Positions 48,793 through 58,555 of a stretch of DNA of 64,000 nt are shown here, piece after piece; positions within the stretch are counted from its first letter, which is position 1; the number at the start of each line of letters is the position of its first letter. The translations under genes were made by a program, and so were the position numbers. The notes beneath the pieces are model-generated. The model ran no database searches. It worked only from the letters and a program-made list of their open reading frames with translations, and was not told the DNA's origin. Source of the DNA: Gloeobacter morelensis MG652769 (GTDB lineage Bacteria; Cyanobacteriota; Cyanobacteriia; Gloeobacterales; Gloeobacteraceae); the NCBI RefSeq assembly GCF_021018745.1, contig NZ_CP063846.1, forward strand, positions 1 through 64,000. Direction: 5' to 3'.

Positions 48793-51700
48793 GTGAGCGG
48801 CGAGACACTCCTACCGATGGACACGGGTGGCTACGGCAGCCACCCGGACAACCCCCTCAACGAACACGCTCCCAGGCGGCACGACCTGTTCGGGCGGGTG
48901 GTCAAACCGGACCCGCCCTTTGCTTTCGGGTCGCGCGCGCCCTGTCCCATTTGCCAGTCGCTTACTTGTGGCGTCGCCAAAGACCAGCGGGTGTTCTGCC
49001 GCTCGGGGGCCACCGAAGCGACCGGCTACGACTATCTGGGGGAGCTGCGCAATCGCGACGGCCGCCGGGCGGGCCACTTTGCGCCGAAGGGCCGCGGGCT
49101 CTCCAGGCGGTCCAGGAGGCGCAAAGGGCTGGTGGACATCGGATGGCTTTTTTCCAGGCCGGTGCTGCTCGAACCTGCCACCAGGCTCGACTGGGAAAAC
49201 AGCGGCGTCGGGGCCGCGCTGTACGAACTGTGCGTGCGCGAGCACCCGGAGCACGAGGGCTGGCTCGGCACCGGTGTGGATCCATTCACGGGCGGGCGCA
49301 CCGGTTTCTACCAGTGGAAACCTCGCTGGAAAGGCTTTGCCACGGCCCCAGGGGTCCACCGAGGCAGTGGCAAACACAAAGAACCGCCCAAATACCTTTC
49401 CCCAAAGGGATACGCGCTGGAGCCTGTGTTTCTGCCGGTGCCCGAGCAGGTACGCGAACGCGTCGAGACGCGCTACCCGCACTTGGTGGACAGGTCGTTG
49501 CCTTTCTGGCTTTGGGTGATGCGCAACCCCGGCATCCGCGTGATCGTCACCGAGGGCCTCAAGAAAGCCGGTTCTTTGCTGTGGAGCGGCATCCCCGCCG
49601 TTTCGATTCCCGGGGTGGGCACCTGCAGGCCGCACGGCGTTCTGCATCCGTGGCTCGCCGCGTTGTCGGAAGGGGGCCGCGAAATCCTGCTCACCTTCGA
49701 CAACGACATTGCCCTCAAAAGCTCCGTGCGCCTGGCTCTGGGCGTGCTCGGTCGCCTGCTGGGCAAATCGGGTGCCCAGGTGCGGGTGCCCCAGATTCCC
49801 GACGGCCCGGACAAGGGCATAGACGACTGGAAGGTATCCCGGGGCGAGGACGCCTTGCTCGCGGTGCTCGATTCGGCACCGACTTATCACGATTGGCTTC
49901 TGGGTATCCCCGCGCTGCCCGAGGGGGTCGAGCACGTCCGCATCTGCGAAGCGGACATCAAGGACATACTCGCCGGCCGACAGTTGCCGTGGATGACCTG
50001 GCTCAAGTCGGGTCTGGGCACCGGCAAAAGCGCGGCGCAGATCCCGGTGGTGGCGAGCGCCGCTACGGCCCTGGTCACCGTCCACCGCATCGATCTAGTG
50101 CGCCAGCTGGGGCAGCGCCTGGGCACGGCCAACTACCTGAGCCACTCGTTGGCCAGCCCCAAGATGGCCTGTTGCATCGACAGCCTGCACAAACTGCTGC
50201 AGGAGGAGTACGAGGTGCTAATCCTCGACGAGGTGGAGCAGGTGCTGCGCCACCTGTGCGGCGAGACGGTAGCCCGGGGCGGCCACATCGACGAGATCCT
50301 CGACGTGCTGCTGCGGGTGATGGACCGGGCGAAGCACGTCGTCGTGGCCGACGCCCATCTCGGCCCGCTCACCTACCGCAAGCTGCACCGGGCGGGCGAA
50401 ACGCTGTTTATCGAGAACACCCACCGCACCGGTGGCAAGATGTTCCGCCGCCACCCCAGGCGCGAACACCTGCAGGCGGCTTTTTACCTGGCTCTCGACG
50501 GCGGCGAGCGGGCCGTTTACTGCGCCAACTCCAAAAAGGAAATCAAGGCGCTCGCGGAGACCCTCGCGCGGGAGTACCCGCACCTGAAGGGGCTGGCCGT
50601 CCACGCCGACAACCGGGGGGACGATGTCAAAGATTTTTTGGCCAACATCGATCTGAAGGCACTCGAACTGGACTACCTCCTGTACAGCCCCTCGATCTGC
50701 ACCGGCTACAGTATCCAGGCGAGGCACTTCGACCGCTTGTTCTTGTCCGGGGTGGCGGGCATCAACACGCCGTTCGATCTGTTTCAGCAGCAGGGACGAT
50801 TGCGCCACCCGCTCGGCGGGACGGTCGATTTTTGGATCGACAGCCGCGGCCGGGGCAGCTTCGTGCGCTCGCGGTTCGTGAGCGACGCCTACGAGCTCAT
50901 CGAGCGGCAAAGCTACGCCGATCCGTTCACCACCGAGCGGCGCCGGTGGTTCAGCGACCTGTTCGCCCTGGTCCGCGAGGTCGAATCGAACGGCCGGTTG
51001 CACCTGCGCGAAATTTTCGAGGTTTTGGCCGAGGACGAGGGACACACCGTCGCCGACGCCCCGGCGCTTGCCAAATCTGCCGAGGCGACGGCTGCCGAGC
51101 GCGCCAAACTCGGCCGGGCGCAAATCAAGCACGCGCGCCTGGTAGGTCTTCTGGGCGCCCCAGACGCTTCGCCCGCCCGCTACAACCGTCTGGTCGAGCT
51201 GCAGAAGACGCGCGGCTACCTGCCCCTCGGGGAGATTTACGAGTGCGAACGGTACCGCTTGCGCAACTTCTACGGCCGACCCGTCAGCCCGGAGCTGATC
51301 GAGGACGACGACGAGGGACGGCTCAAAGCCAAGATTCGCCGGTTCGAACCGCTGTTGTGGTCGCAGGAGGAACTGCGGCAGCGGGATGCCGACCGGGCGG
51401 AAGACTACAGAGAAACCAGGCCCAACTACCGCCTGCAGAACCGGGTGATGTGGGAGTTGCTCGAATCGACAGGGCTGCTGGCCGGGTGCGATCTCCACAC
51501 CCGTGCGCTTCCGGAGATCGCGGCGGCGGACCTCGATCGCTTCGTAGAAGTGGCTCTAGCCCGCCGCTCGGAAATCTACGGGCTGTGGCACCTCACCCTG
51601 CCGCAAGACTTCAAAGCCAAGCCCATGCAGTTTTTGCGCACCCTGCTCACGCGCCTGGGCCTGAAGCTGACCTGCCAGCAGCGCCGGGTTCCCATCGCGG

Positions 51701-52104
51701 ATCCCAGGGTGTCACAACCAAAAAAATCAGGATCTATAGACAAGCAACAACCGGCCCGTGACACCGGCAGCGCGGTGCGGGGCAATCCCCGTGTCCGCTT
51801 TTACAGGCTCTGCGGTGAGACGTTGGAGCAAATGCTCGCGCTTTGTGAGCAACAGGCTCAGCTCTATCACAACCAGCGGGCGATCGAGCGCATGGTGGCC
51901 GTCCAGGCGGAGGCGCACGGTTTGGTCAGAGCGGATTTTTTTGATTACCTCGGCGATCACTTCGGTCCTTTGCGGCCTTGCTTTGAGCAGTGGCTCGACG
52001 CGCTGCTCGACGAAGCGTTGCCGGCGTTGGCGGTGGCCCACAAATACGCCCGCGTCGGCGTGCTTTCGGCCCAAGCAGAGGCCGAGCATCCCCCAGATAC
52101 GTAA
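48793..52104 (+). CDS. cyRepA1: CyRepA1-family plasmid replication protein
   Basis: This 1103-residue protein has the architecture of the CyRepA1 family of cyanobacterial plasmid initiators: an N-terminal zinc motif (CPICQSLTCG near 51), a DUF3854/TOPRIM-like region (TEGLKKAGSLLWSGIPAVSI near 252, LTFDND near 299, KGIDDW near 340), and a helicase region with Walker A GLGTGKSA near 406, LILDEVEQ near 477 and FQQQGRLRHP near 664. It should be a primase-helicase that starts plasmid copying. GTG 48793 is used; ATG 48817 is also possible and neither has a strong ribosome-binding site. A 27-base palindrome follows its stop. Confidence 0.88.
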   Translation: MSGETLLPMDTGGYGSHPDNPLNEHAPRRHDLFGRVVKPDPPFAFGSRAPCPICQSLTCGVAKDQRVFCRSGATEATGYDYLGELRNRDGRRAGHFAPKGRGLSRRSRRRKGLVDIGWLFSRPVLLEPATRLDWENSGVGAALYELCVREHPEHEGWLGTGVDPFTGGRTGFYQWKPRWKGFATAPGVHRGSGKHKEPPKYLSPKGYALEPVFLPVPEQVRERVETRYPHLVDRSLPFWLWVMRNPGIRVIVTEGLKKAGSLLWSGIPAVSIPGVGTCRPHGVLHPWLAALSEGGREILLTFDNDIALKSSVRLALGVLGRLLGKSGAQVRVPQIPDGPDKGIDDWKVSRGEDALLAVLDSAPTYHDWLLGIPALPEGVEHVRICEADIKDILAGRQLPWMTWLKSGLGTGKSAAQIPVVASAATALVTVHRIDLVRQLGQRLGTANYLSHSLASPKMACCIDSLHKLLQEEYEVLILDEVEQVLRHLCGETVARGGHIDEILDVLLRVMDRAKHVVVADAHLGPLTYRKLHRAGETLFIENTHRTGGKMFRRHPRREHLQAAFYLALDGGERAVYCANSKKEIKALAETLAREYPHLKGLAVHADNRGDDVKDFLANIDLKALELDYLLYSPSICTGYSIQARHFDRLFLSGVAGINTPFDLFQQQGRLRHPLGGTVDFWIDSRGRGSFVRSRFVSDAYELIERQSYADPFTTERRRWFSDLFALVREVESNGRLHLREIFEVLAEDEGHTVADAPALAKSAEATAAERAKLGRAQIKHARLVGLLGAPDASPARYNRLVELQKTRGYLPLGEIYECERYRLRNFYGRPVSPELIEDDDEGRLKAKIRRFEPLLWSQEELRQRDADRAEDYRETRPNYRLQNRVMWELLESTGLLAGCDLHTRALPEIAAADLDRFVEVALARRSEIYGLWHLTLPQDFKAKPMQFLRTLLTRLGLKLTCQQRRVPIADPRVSQPKKSGSIDKQQPARDTGSAVRGNPRVRFYRLCGETLEQMLALCEQQAQLYHNQRAIERMVAVQAEAHGLVRADFFDYLGDHFGPLRPCFEQWLDALLDEALPALAVAHKYARVGVLSAQAEAEHPPDT

Positions 52105-52124
52105 TTCGCTCGCTGGTTGCGCCC

Positions 52125-52151
52125 GGCCCGCGGCAAAGTTTGCCGCGGGCC
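52125..52151. terminator. 27-base palindrome between convergent genes
   Basis: GGCCCGCGGCAAA, one central G, TTTGCCGCGGGCC: 13-bp arms without mismatch. It lies 20 bases after the replication gene and 9 bases before the end of the minus-strand gene at 52161, so it probably terminates both, although T-runs are absent. Confidence 0.6.
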
Positions 52152-52160
52152 GATGATCAG

Positions 52161-53624
52161 TCAATCCTCTGCGGACGTGCTGCCGTTTGCTGCCTGTCGC
52201 CGGTGATTGGTTCGGCCGAGAAGAAGCGGCAGCAAACCTTGTAGACCAATTATCAAGGTGAGCAATTCGTTCGCGTCGCCGATTTCGAGATTCAGTTGTG
52301 GAAGAACAACATAGACGGCCAGCAGCAGGACGCCGCCCATGCTGGCCATTGTCGCCGCCCCCCTGGCAACTGCCTTTGCACCGCCAACCAAGAAGGGCCA
52401 GGCAGCTTTGAAAGCGGAATCGAGAGACAGTCCCGAGGACAGCTTTGTGGTGAAGACTGGTGGCGAAGCGGCGAGTTCGTCGTCGAGATGGCCCTGGTGG
52501 CCCTTCAACCAGGCACCGGCAATCCGCTCAAGGAGGTCGTGGACTTTGTCAGGCGTGGATAGGTGGGGCCGTCGGAGTTCCTGGGCGGCCCCGCGGAGGT
52601 TTTTTGCCATCGCGGGGTAAACACCGAAAGTGCGCTCCAGGAACTTGGCGAGGCCGACCGCGTCTTTCGCCACCTCGTCGCGAAAGACGCGGTCGCCGAA
52701 GCGGCTGTTGGGGGCGTGCAGTTGCATTTCCACCTTCAGCAGCAGGCCGACGACGCGGTCGGCAAAGCGCTCGTCGGCCTGTCCGCTGTCCCAAACGAGG
52801 AGCGCCGTCATGGTCAACAGCCGCGCGTCCATGTAAACCAAACCGCCCAGGGCGGCACCCAAAACGCCCATGCCGAAGATCTCCTTCGACAGAACGAGCA
52901 CCCGGCGCAGGGTAGAATCCGGATCGGGGAACAGTCCCGTCAGACCGCCAAAAACAGCCGCGGCGACCAACCCGCCCAAAACTAGGGCCAGGGACTGCCA
53001 AACCTCCAGCAGATGCCCCCCCGACTCTTCGAATGTCGGGGCGGCCGGGCCGAATTCCTCCGGGACTTTCGATCCGTCGCGCCGGAAGATCGCGAACACC
53101 AAGCGATTCGACCCCAGAATCAGCGCCAGCAGCGGGATACCGGCGACTATTGTTCCCGATGCGAGGATGGCGAGGGCCTGCGGTTCGCTCCACAGGCGCT
53201 GGTGAAGCTGCGCCCGCGACAAAGTGGCACCGATCGCGGCGAGCGGGAAGCAGATCGCCACGACGATCTGCACCCAAACCAGCAGCCTGTTGAACCAGGC
53301 GTCGACCGTGGCGTTGCGGGCCTCGGCCACGGAGAGCCTTTTTGCGTAGCGCCGGTGCTGTTTGGGCACGTTGAGCTCCAAATCTTCATCGGTTGCTGCG
53401 AGCATCGTTTGCACCAACCGCCCGTGCCGCCCGCTCGTTCGCAGAGCGGCCTGTCTTTTGAACCCCATCGACTGCTCTCTCCACCATGCCTGCACAATTG
53501 TCGCGGGGTCGAGACTCACCGACTGTTTGACGCCGGTCGAAGGTCGATCGTCTAGCTTGGCCAATTCGGCCGCCAGCTTGGCGTATCCTTCTTTTGGCCA
53601 ATCGGAAAAATTATCGAAATTCAT
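52161..53624 (-). CDS. Polytopic membrane protein downstream of a sigma factor
   Basis: The 487 residues have a soluble N-terminus (about 115 residues), then spans such as LVWVQIVVAICFPLAAIGAT, ALAILASGTIVAGIPLLALI, SLALVLGGLVAAAVFGGLTG and GMGVLGAALGGLVYMDARLL, a long soluble region, and two more near the end (MASMGGVLLLAVYVVLPQL, LLTLIIGLQGLLPLLL). No family recognised. It starts four bases after the sigma-factor gene, an arrangement typical of sigma/anti-sigma pairs; acting as a membrane anchor or anti-sigma for that factor is inference. Confidence 0.65.
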   Translation of the reverse strand: MNFDNFSDWPKEGYAKLAAELAKLDDRPSTGVKQSVSLDPATIVQAWWREQSMGFKRQAALRTSGRHGRLVQTMLAATDEDLELNVPKQHRRYAKRLSVAEARNATVDAWFNRLLVWVQIVVAICFPLAAIGATLSRAQLHQRLWSEPQALAILASGTIVAGIPLLALILGSNRLVFAIFRRDGSKVPEEFGPAAPTFEESGGHLLEVWQSLALVLGGLVAAAVFGGLTGLFPDPDSTLRRVLVLSKEIFGMGVLGAALGGLVYMDARLLTMTALLVWDSGQADERFADRVVGLLLKVEMQLHAPNSRFGDRVFRDEVAKDAVGLAKFLERTFGVYPAMAKNLRGAAQELRRPHLSTPDKVHDLLERIAGAWLKGHQGHLDDELAASPPVFTTKLSSGLSLDSAFKAAWPFLVGGAKAVARGAATMASMGGVLLLAVYVVLPQLNLEIGDANELLTLIIGLQGLLPLLLGRTNHRRQAANGSTSAED

Positions 53625-53628
53625 AACT

Positions 53629-54297
53629 TTACCCCCGAAAGTAGTCGGAAAAATCCTTCGGAACCAAAAACCTCAACTGGCGCAACGCCACCTTCTCCAA
53701 GCGTTTGACCTCTGGCACTTCGAGGTTGAGCCGCTCGGCCACCTCCGCTTTTTGAAGCGGAGGTACCCAAAAGTACAAAAATTTGATCAGCTGCCGTTCT
53801 CTGGGCCGCAATCGGCGAAGAGCGGCCTCCAAGGCGGCGCGTAGCGGGTAATCGACGGGGTGCGGGGGTGGAGAAACAAAAGCCTCAAAGTTTTGCAACC
53901 TGCAAACCTCCAGGGCGTTGTGGTAGCGGTTTTCGGCCCCTTTAGCCCGTTTGATTTCAGCCCATGCGTGCGATTTATACAGCCAATTTCGGAAGCTGCC
54001 CCTCCGGGAATCGTACTTTTTAGCCGCTGCTGGCAAGCTTGCCCAAATCTCCTCGACGAGGTTGCGGGCCGCAGCTTCGGCGAAGCCGAAGAATTTGACG
54101 TGTTTGAACAGTCCTGCCGTGTGGCGCCGCCGCAGCAGCGCCATCAAGTCCCCGAGTCGGCAGGTCAACCGCCGCCGCTCCGAAGCCTCCTGCGCCCGAA
54201 CAAGCGAGACCTGCAGCTCGACCAGCTCGCGGACTGCTTCGCAGTCGTCCAAAAACTCGGTCGCCCACTTGTCCTCAACCGACTCAGTTTCCAACAC
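53629..54297 (-). CDS. ECF-like sigma-70 family factor
   Basis: The 222-residue protein has a region 2-like part (EEIWASLPAAAKKYDSRRGS, FRNWLYKSHAWAEIKRAK) and a region 4-like helix-turn-helix (LRPRERQLIKFLYFWVPPLQ, KAEVAERLNLEVPEVKRLEK). It would direct RNA polymerase to a dedicated promoter set, perhaps plasmid genes. Cotranscribed with the membrane protein at 52161. The sequence is divergent from standard ECF groups. Confidence 0.75.
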   Translation of the reverse strand: MLETESVEDKWATEFLDDCEAVRELVELQVSLVRAQEASERRRLTCRLGDLMALLRRRHTAGLFKHVKFFGFAEAAARNLVEEIWASLPAAAKKYDSRRGSFRNWLYKSHAWAEIKRAKGAENRYHNALEVCRLQNFEAFVSPPPHPVDYPLRAALEAALRRLRPRERQLIKFLYFWVPPLQKAEVAERLNLEVPEVKRLEKVALRQLRFLVPKDFSDYFRG

Positions 54298-54625
54298 GGC
54301 CTCCTTTCCGGAACAACAATTCCCCTAAATAGTCAATGCCTTCGCCGACTGCACAATCGGAGGCGAATATCGATTGCACCGAAAAAACGGAGCCAAAAAT
54401 ATTACAGATCTGAACAGAACAGCGGGGCGAGCCCCCGGGTCAGGGATCGATCACTGTGTAGCGGCTTGTGGATGTGCAGGCGCCGGCACTTTGCCGGTTG
54501 CCAAGACCGGTGTGGCGGTGGATGCGGCCGTGGCGCAATAAGCGGGCAGCGCAACCGGCTGCAGAAGGGGCAGTTAGCGCAAGGACAATCGGTCTTCGGA
54601 GTCGGGAAACACGGCGTCCGAAACG

Positions 54626-54653
54626 CCCAGCCCGTCGGCCCGGCCGGGCTGGG
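54626..54653 (+). terminator. Hairpin before the response-regulator leader
   Basis: CCCAGCCC, 12 bases, GGGCTGGG, followed after ten bases by TATTTTTG. In the 615-base gap 54298-54912 I see no confident gene. An 81-codon frame from ATG 54671, ending with overlap on the ATG of the regulator, is possible but of poor composition; a -10-like TACACT (54656-54661) suggests a transcript with a 240-base leader. Confidence 0.4.
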
Positions 54654-54912
54654 GGTACACTATTTTTGTAATGCCTAAAGTTGGGGTTGCCCGCGTGGCT
54701 TTGCCACAGCTGCCAGAGGGCCGACATTTTCTCGAAGACACAATCGACCGGAAGCTCGACAGGGCGTGTATCCGGTCGTCGTCGAGCCGTGGCTTTGAGC
54801 GACCCGGTGGGGTGCCGCGATCTGACCGCGGATCCGTGGGGGAGTACCCAGGGGCCGCCGAAGACCCTTGCCAGGTACAGGGGAGAGCCGCCCGAAGTGC
54901 CGAGTTTTTGGC

Positions 54913-55542
54913 ATGACGAACCCAACCACACCCATCAAAATTTTGCACATCGACGATCACCCGGCGGCGCGGAGGGCACTCAAAATCATCGTCGAGCAAT
55001 TTCTCGGCGACGGATTCGAGCTGATCGGGCAGGCCGCGGGTGGAGAGCAAGGGATCGAAATGGCACTGCGACTGAAGCCGGATGTCGTTCTGCTCGATAT
55101 TTCGATGCCCCCGGGCATCGATGGCAACCGGACCGCCGGGTCGATATTCGAAGGCTGGCCCGAGGCAAAGATTTTGCATTACACCGGCAATTGGAGCGGC
55201 ACGCTGGCGCGTTCGCTTGCAGCGGGAAAGGTGGCCGGATATTGTTACAAGATATGCAGCGACGAAGAATTGGCGAACGCCATTCGTGCAGCGCATGCTG
55301 GCGAATCCGGCATACGGCCCGCCGAAGATGCAGGCCGAGCGCCGAGCGCGATTGAGCCGTCTGTTGAACCGCAAGCTTCTGAAGCACCGTCCCATAAAAA
55401 AACAACGCCCACCGCCACGACCCAATCACCGCCGCCTGCAGAGAAACCGGAGACGCGGCCAAACCCCGCCGGGGGATGGCTCGCCAAAGTGTGGAGCCGC
55501 TTGAAGGCGGCGGTGCCGAGAAAGCCGGATCGGCGCTTGTGA
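54913..55542 (+). CDS. Response-regulator receiver without a DNA-binding domain
   Basis: The first 125 residues are a NarL-type receiver: IDDHPAARRALK (acidic pocket), VVLLDISMPPG with phospho-acceptor Asp near 60, HYTGN near 88 (switch Thr) and CYKICSDEEL near 110 (Lys). The linker IRAAHAGESGI is what normally precedes a LuxR helix-turn-helix, but here it is replaced by a Pro/Thr-rich tail ending in basic residues (KVWSRLKAAVPRKPDRRL). It is probably a phosphate-dependent protein-protein switch. No histidine kinase is present in the window. Confidence 0.8.
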   Translation: MTNPTTPIKILHIDDHPAARRALKIIVEQFLGDGFELIGQAAGGEQGIEMALRLKPDVVLLDISMPPGIDGNRTAGSIFEGWPEAKILHYTGNWSGTLARSLAAGKVAGYCYKICSDEELANAIRAAHAGESGIRPAEDAGRAPSAIEPSVEPQASEAPSHKKTTPTATTQSPPPAEKPETRPNPAGGWLAKVWSRLKAAVPRKPDRRL

Positions 55543-55546
55543 CTGT

Positions 55547-58393
55547 TTACTGCTCTGGCGTCCCGATTCCAGTCAGCAGTTCCAAGACGTACAAACCGAG
55601 TTCTTTGTTCAGGCCGAGGTTGTGGTGGTTGCAGCCGTGCCTGAACAGGCACGTGGGACACCCGGCTTCGCACCGGCAACTTGCCGCCAGTTCGAGGGCG
55701 CTCTGGATAAACTCATCGAAGCGATCGAAAAGGGCTTCCGAGGCCCCGGTCCCGCCTGGACTGGCGTCGTAAAAAAGTGTCGCGGTGCCGTGCAACTGGG
55801 GATGCTCCAAGAACGTGGCCCCGGCGAGGTCGTGGCCGCCCATCAACAGCTGCAGCGGGACCGCCTGGGACAGCAGGTGTTCGAAGGAGTGCATCGCCAC
55901 CCAGATGTCTTCCCCTTCCCAAGGTTCTTCGATGCCACTGCGCTGCATTTTTGTACGCACGGCGAACGCCCGCTCCTCAACGGCCGAACGCAGGGGCGGG
56001 TTCAGCTCGACCGAGAGCATGGGCGCTTCAAAGGCGAGGCGGTAGGGGGTGGGGAAAGCGTGAGTCTCCGTGGCATCGTTCACGCCCACCTGCTTGGTCG
56101 GGGTGCGGCAGAAGGGGCAGACGGCCCCACGCACGGGGCGGCGGTGGTTCTGGCATTGGGCGTTGGCGCAGGCGTTTTTGCGCGATGTGCGCTCCAGGTT
56201 ATAACCCGTGATCAGGGTGGCAACGTTGCCCCACGAGAGGGTTAAACGCCCCCGCCCCTCGGAGATCGGGGTGGTTTGGACGCGCGGCTCCGCCAACCGT
56301 TCCTTCTGCTCGATGTCGATTTGCGAAATGGCCCTGGTGCGGTACTCCGGGTCCTCGCCCAACCTGCGGGCCACCGCCCGCTTGCGCCAGCAGTCGAGGC
56401 CCTCGACTTTGTAAAAAGCCTCCTGATGCTCCCCGTCCAGGCAAAGGTAAATCGCCTCCGGATGGGCTTCCATGTAGGCGAAGAGGGCAGAGAGTTCCTC
56501 GATCGTCTCGTCCGTGTCGGCGTCCACAAGGCGGAAAGAGTCGCCAGCATCACCGCGAAGGCCCACCTCAGAGTGAGGAAAGCCGGGTGCCGTCAGCCTG
56601 AGTCCCCGCTCGCGCAGATGGCCGCGGCGAACGAGACTTTCGGCAACACGGCTTGCGGCTTTGCCGAACAGCGGCTCGATCCCATCGACCTGCAAGTGCG
56701 ACTCCGCGCAGGCGCACTTGAGGTGCGCTGCGAGCAGGGAAGGGTAGTCGGCGTTGAAAGCGGCCTGTTCGGGAGGGGCAGTGAGCAGCTTGCCCGGGTG
56801 CATCGCGTAGTAGGAGTCGAGGGGGTTGCTCGCCACGGGCAAGAACACCACCAGGCCGGGTCCAGAACGGCCGCAGCGACCGGCCCGCTGGCGGGTGGCC
56901 ATCAGCGAGCCCGGGTAGCCACGCAGCAGCACGGCGTCGACGGAGGGCAGGTCGAGTCCCGCTTCGAGGGCGCTGGTGGTGACGACGACCCGCACGTCGC
57001 CAGAGCGTAGGGCCTCTGTGATCCGGGCGCGTTGCTCTGGCCGAACCGAGCCGTAAAACAGGCTCACCTGGGAGGTCCGGCCCGCGAGGAGGCGATCACC
57101 GCGCATCATTCTGCGGATCAGGGTGAGGAGCGACTTGGCGGCCGAGCGCGAGTTGCAAAACACCAATCCCGAGATGCCCTGCCTGAGCCATTCGAGGACG
57201 ATTTTCGCCGATTCCGGGTTGGCCGAGCCGGTGGGTTGCAAGGATACGAATGTCTTCTCGCCCACAGCCGCCCCGCTGTGGGAGACGACGGCCAGGCGCT
57301 CGGGTGTGTGCGCACGACCGGTCAACGCCAGGGCCATTTGTTCCGGGTTGCCGACCGTGGCTGAAGCAAGCACGAACTGCAAACGATCGCTGTCCCCTCC
57401 GACGGTGTCCACGGCCAGCCGCAGTCGGCGCACCAGGCTCGCCATATGAGCCCCGAAGTTGCCGGTGTAGATGTGGGCCTCGTCGAGGACGACCCACCGC
57501 AGCCGGCGCAGGTATTCCCGCCAGCCTCGCCATTCCTCGGCGTGCTTGATCTTGTACAGCCAGAAGTGAAGGATGTCTGGGTTCGCCGCGAGCAGTCGGG
57601 GAGGCCCGGGCGAAAAAACTTCCCGGCGGGACGGAAGGTCGGTGTCGCCGGAGAGGGCGCGGATCTTGAGCCCCCCGTCGAGTCCGGCGTCCAGTTGTTC
57701 GAGCTTGCTCAGTTGGTCGTAGAGCAGGGCCTTGAGCGGGTAGAGGTACAGCGCCGTGACATTCGGATCGGCGAGGCAAGACTCGAAGATGGCCGGATTG
57801 AAGCACAGGGTTTTTCCGGAGGCGGTCGGTGTGCACAGCATCAAATCTTGTCCGGAGCGCAGCCGGGTGAGAGCCTCCGCCTGATGGGAGTAGAGACTTT
57901 GAACCCCTGCGCTGGCAAGCGCCCGAGCCAGCTCGTCTGGCAGATCACCCGGCAACTCCTCGGTTTGTGCCTGCCTGCCGGGGGTGACAGAGATGTGGTG
58001 TGCGGTGCCCGAGAAGGCTGTCGCGAAAGCGCGAAAGCGCGGATCGGTGATCTGGGCCGATGTGGCATCGGTGCCACCGCTCCCCTGCGGCGATCCGGAT
58101 GGCGAAGGCGATGCACGGATGTCGCCGTCGGCCGGCCGGTCCCCCGCGCTCGGGGGGGACAACTGGCCACGATTCAGGGCCTGCTCCCAGTGTGGGTAAC
58201 TCACGATGCGTCCGCCGGCGAATTCGACATACACGCGGCCGGACAGCACCGCCGAAATCATCCCCTTGCCGTGAGCCGGACTCTGGACCTTCGCGCCCTT
58301 GCGCAACCAAGCCGGAGGCCCGCTGCCGTCGGAGCTTTCCCTGGAGGCGCGAATGATTTCGGCTTGCAAGTTGTCCTCTTCGGGTCTCTCCAT
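55547..58393 (-). CDS. MrfA/YprA-like DEAD-box DNA helicase
   Basis: The 948-residue helicase has an N-terminal Tudor-like segment (GAKVQSPAHGKGMISAVLSG) near 25, Walker A CTPTASGKT near 185, LDEAH near 301, and helicase C motifs (VVTTSALEAGLDLPSVDAVL, RQRAGRCGRSG near 495). Near the end it has a four-Cys cluster (CRCEAGCPTCLFRHGC), the signature of MrfA, which takes part in repair of mitomycin-type DNA damage. ATG 58393 has GAGG upstream. It converges with the receiver gene (4-base gap). Confidence 0.85.
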   Translation of the reverse strand: MERPEEDNLQAEIIRASRESSDGSGPPAWLRKGAKVQSPAHGKGMISAVLSGRVYVEFAGGRIVSYPHWEQALNRGQLSPPSAGDRPADGDIRASPSPSGSPQGSGGTDATSAQITDPRFRAFATAFSGTAHHISVTPGRQAQTEELPGDLPDELARALASAGVQSLYSHQAEALTRLRSGQDLMLCTPTASGKTLCFNPAIFESCLADPNVTALYLYPLKALLYDQLSKLEQLDAGLDGGLKIRALSGDTDLPSRREVFSPGPPRLLAANPDILHFWLYKIKHAEEWRGWREYLRRLRWVVLDEAHIYTGNFGAHMASLVRRLRLAVDTVGGDSDRLQFVLASATVGNPEQMALALTGRAHTPERLAVVSHSGAAVGEKTFVSLQPTGSANPESAKIVLEWLRQGISGLVFCNSRSAAKSLLTLIRRMMRGDRLLAGRTSQVSLFYGSVRPEQRARITEALRSGDVRVVVTTSALEAGLDLPSVDAVLLRGYPGSLMATRQRAGRCGRSGPGLVVFLPVASNPLDSYYAMHPGKLLTAPPEQAAFNADYPSLLAAHLKCACAESHLQVDGIEPLFGKAASRVAESLVRRGHLRERGLRLTAPGFPHSEVGLRGDAGDSFRLVDADTDETIEELSALFAYMEAHPEAIYLCLDGEHQEAFYKVEGLDCWRKRAVARRLGEDPEYRTRAISQIDIEQKERLAEPRVQTTPISEGRGRLTLSWGNVATLITGYNLERTSRKNACANAQCQNHRRPVRGAVCPFCRTPTKQVGVNDATETHAFPTPYRLAFEAPMLSVELNPPLRSAVEERAFAVRTKMQRSGIEEPWEGEDIWVAMHSFEHLLSQAVPLQLLMGGHDLAGATFLEHPQLHGTATLFYDASPGGTGASEALFDRFDEFIQSALELAASCRCEAGCPTCLFRHGCNHHNLGLNKELGLYVLELLTGIGTPEQ

Positions 58394-58555
58394 GCCGTCA
58401 ACCTCGTTGCAAATGGTGTATTGAGGGCTCACCGCTTACCGATGCCTCTCGGGGCAGCCGAAGGGAAGCCACGCACGGAAACGGTTGCACGCCGCCGGTT
58501 CCAAACCGCACGCCGGACGATCGAGTGCTTGCACGGTAGAGATCCGACCATCGGT

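Noticed and set aside
48951-51761. 936-codon plus-strand frame inside the replication gene
   Set aside because: Unlike the two nested genes reported, this frame is low-complexity Arg/Gly/Pro throughout, and the other frame carries all helicase motifs, so it is an ordinary shadow.
54671-54916. 81-codon frame upstream of the response regulator
   Set aside because: It overlaps the regulator start (ATGA) and follows a promoter-like sequence, but has no ribosome-binding site and poor composition; noted only as a possibility.
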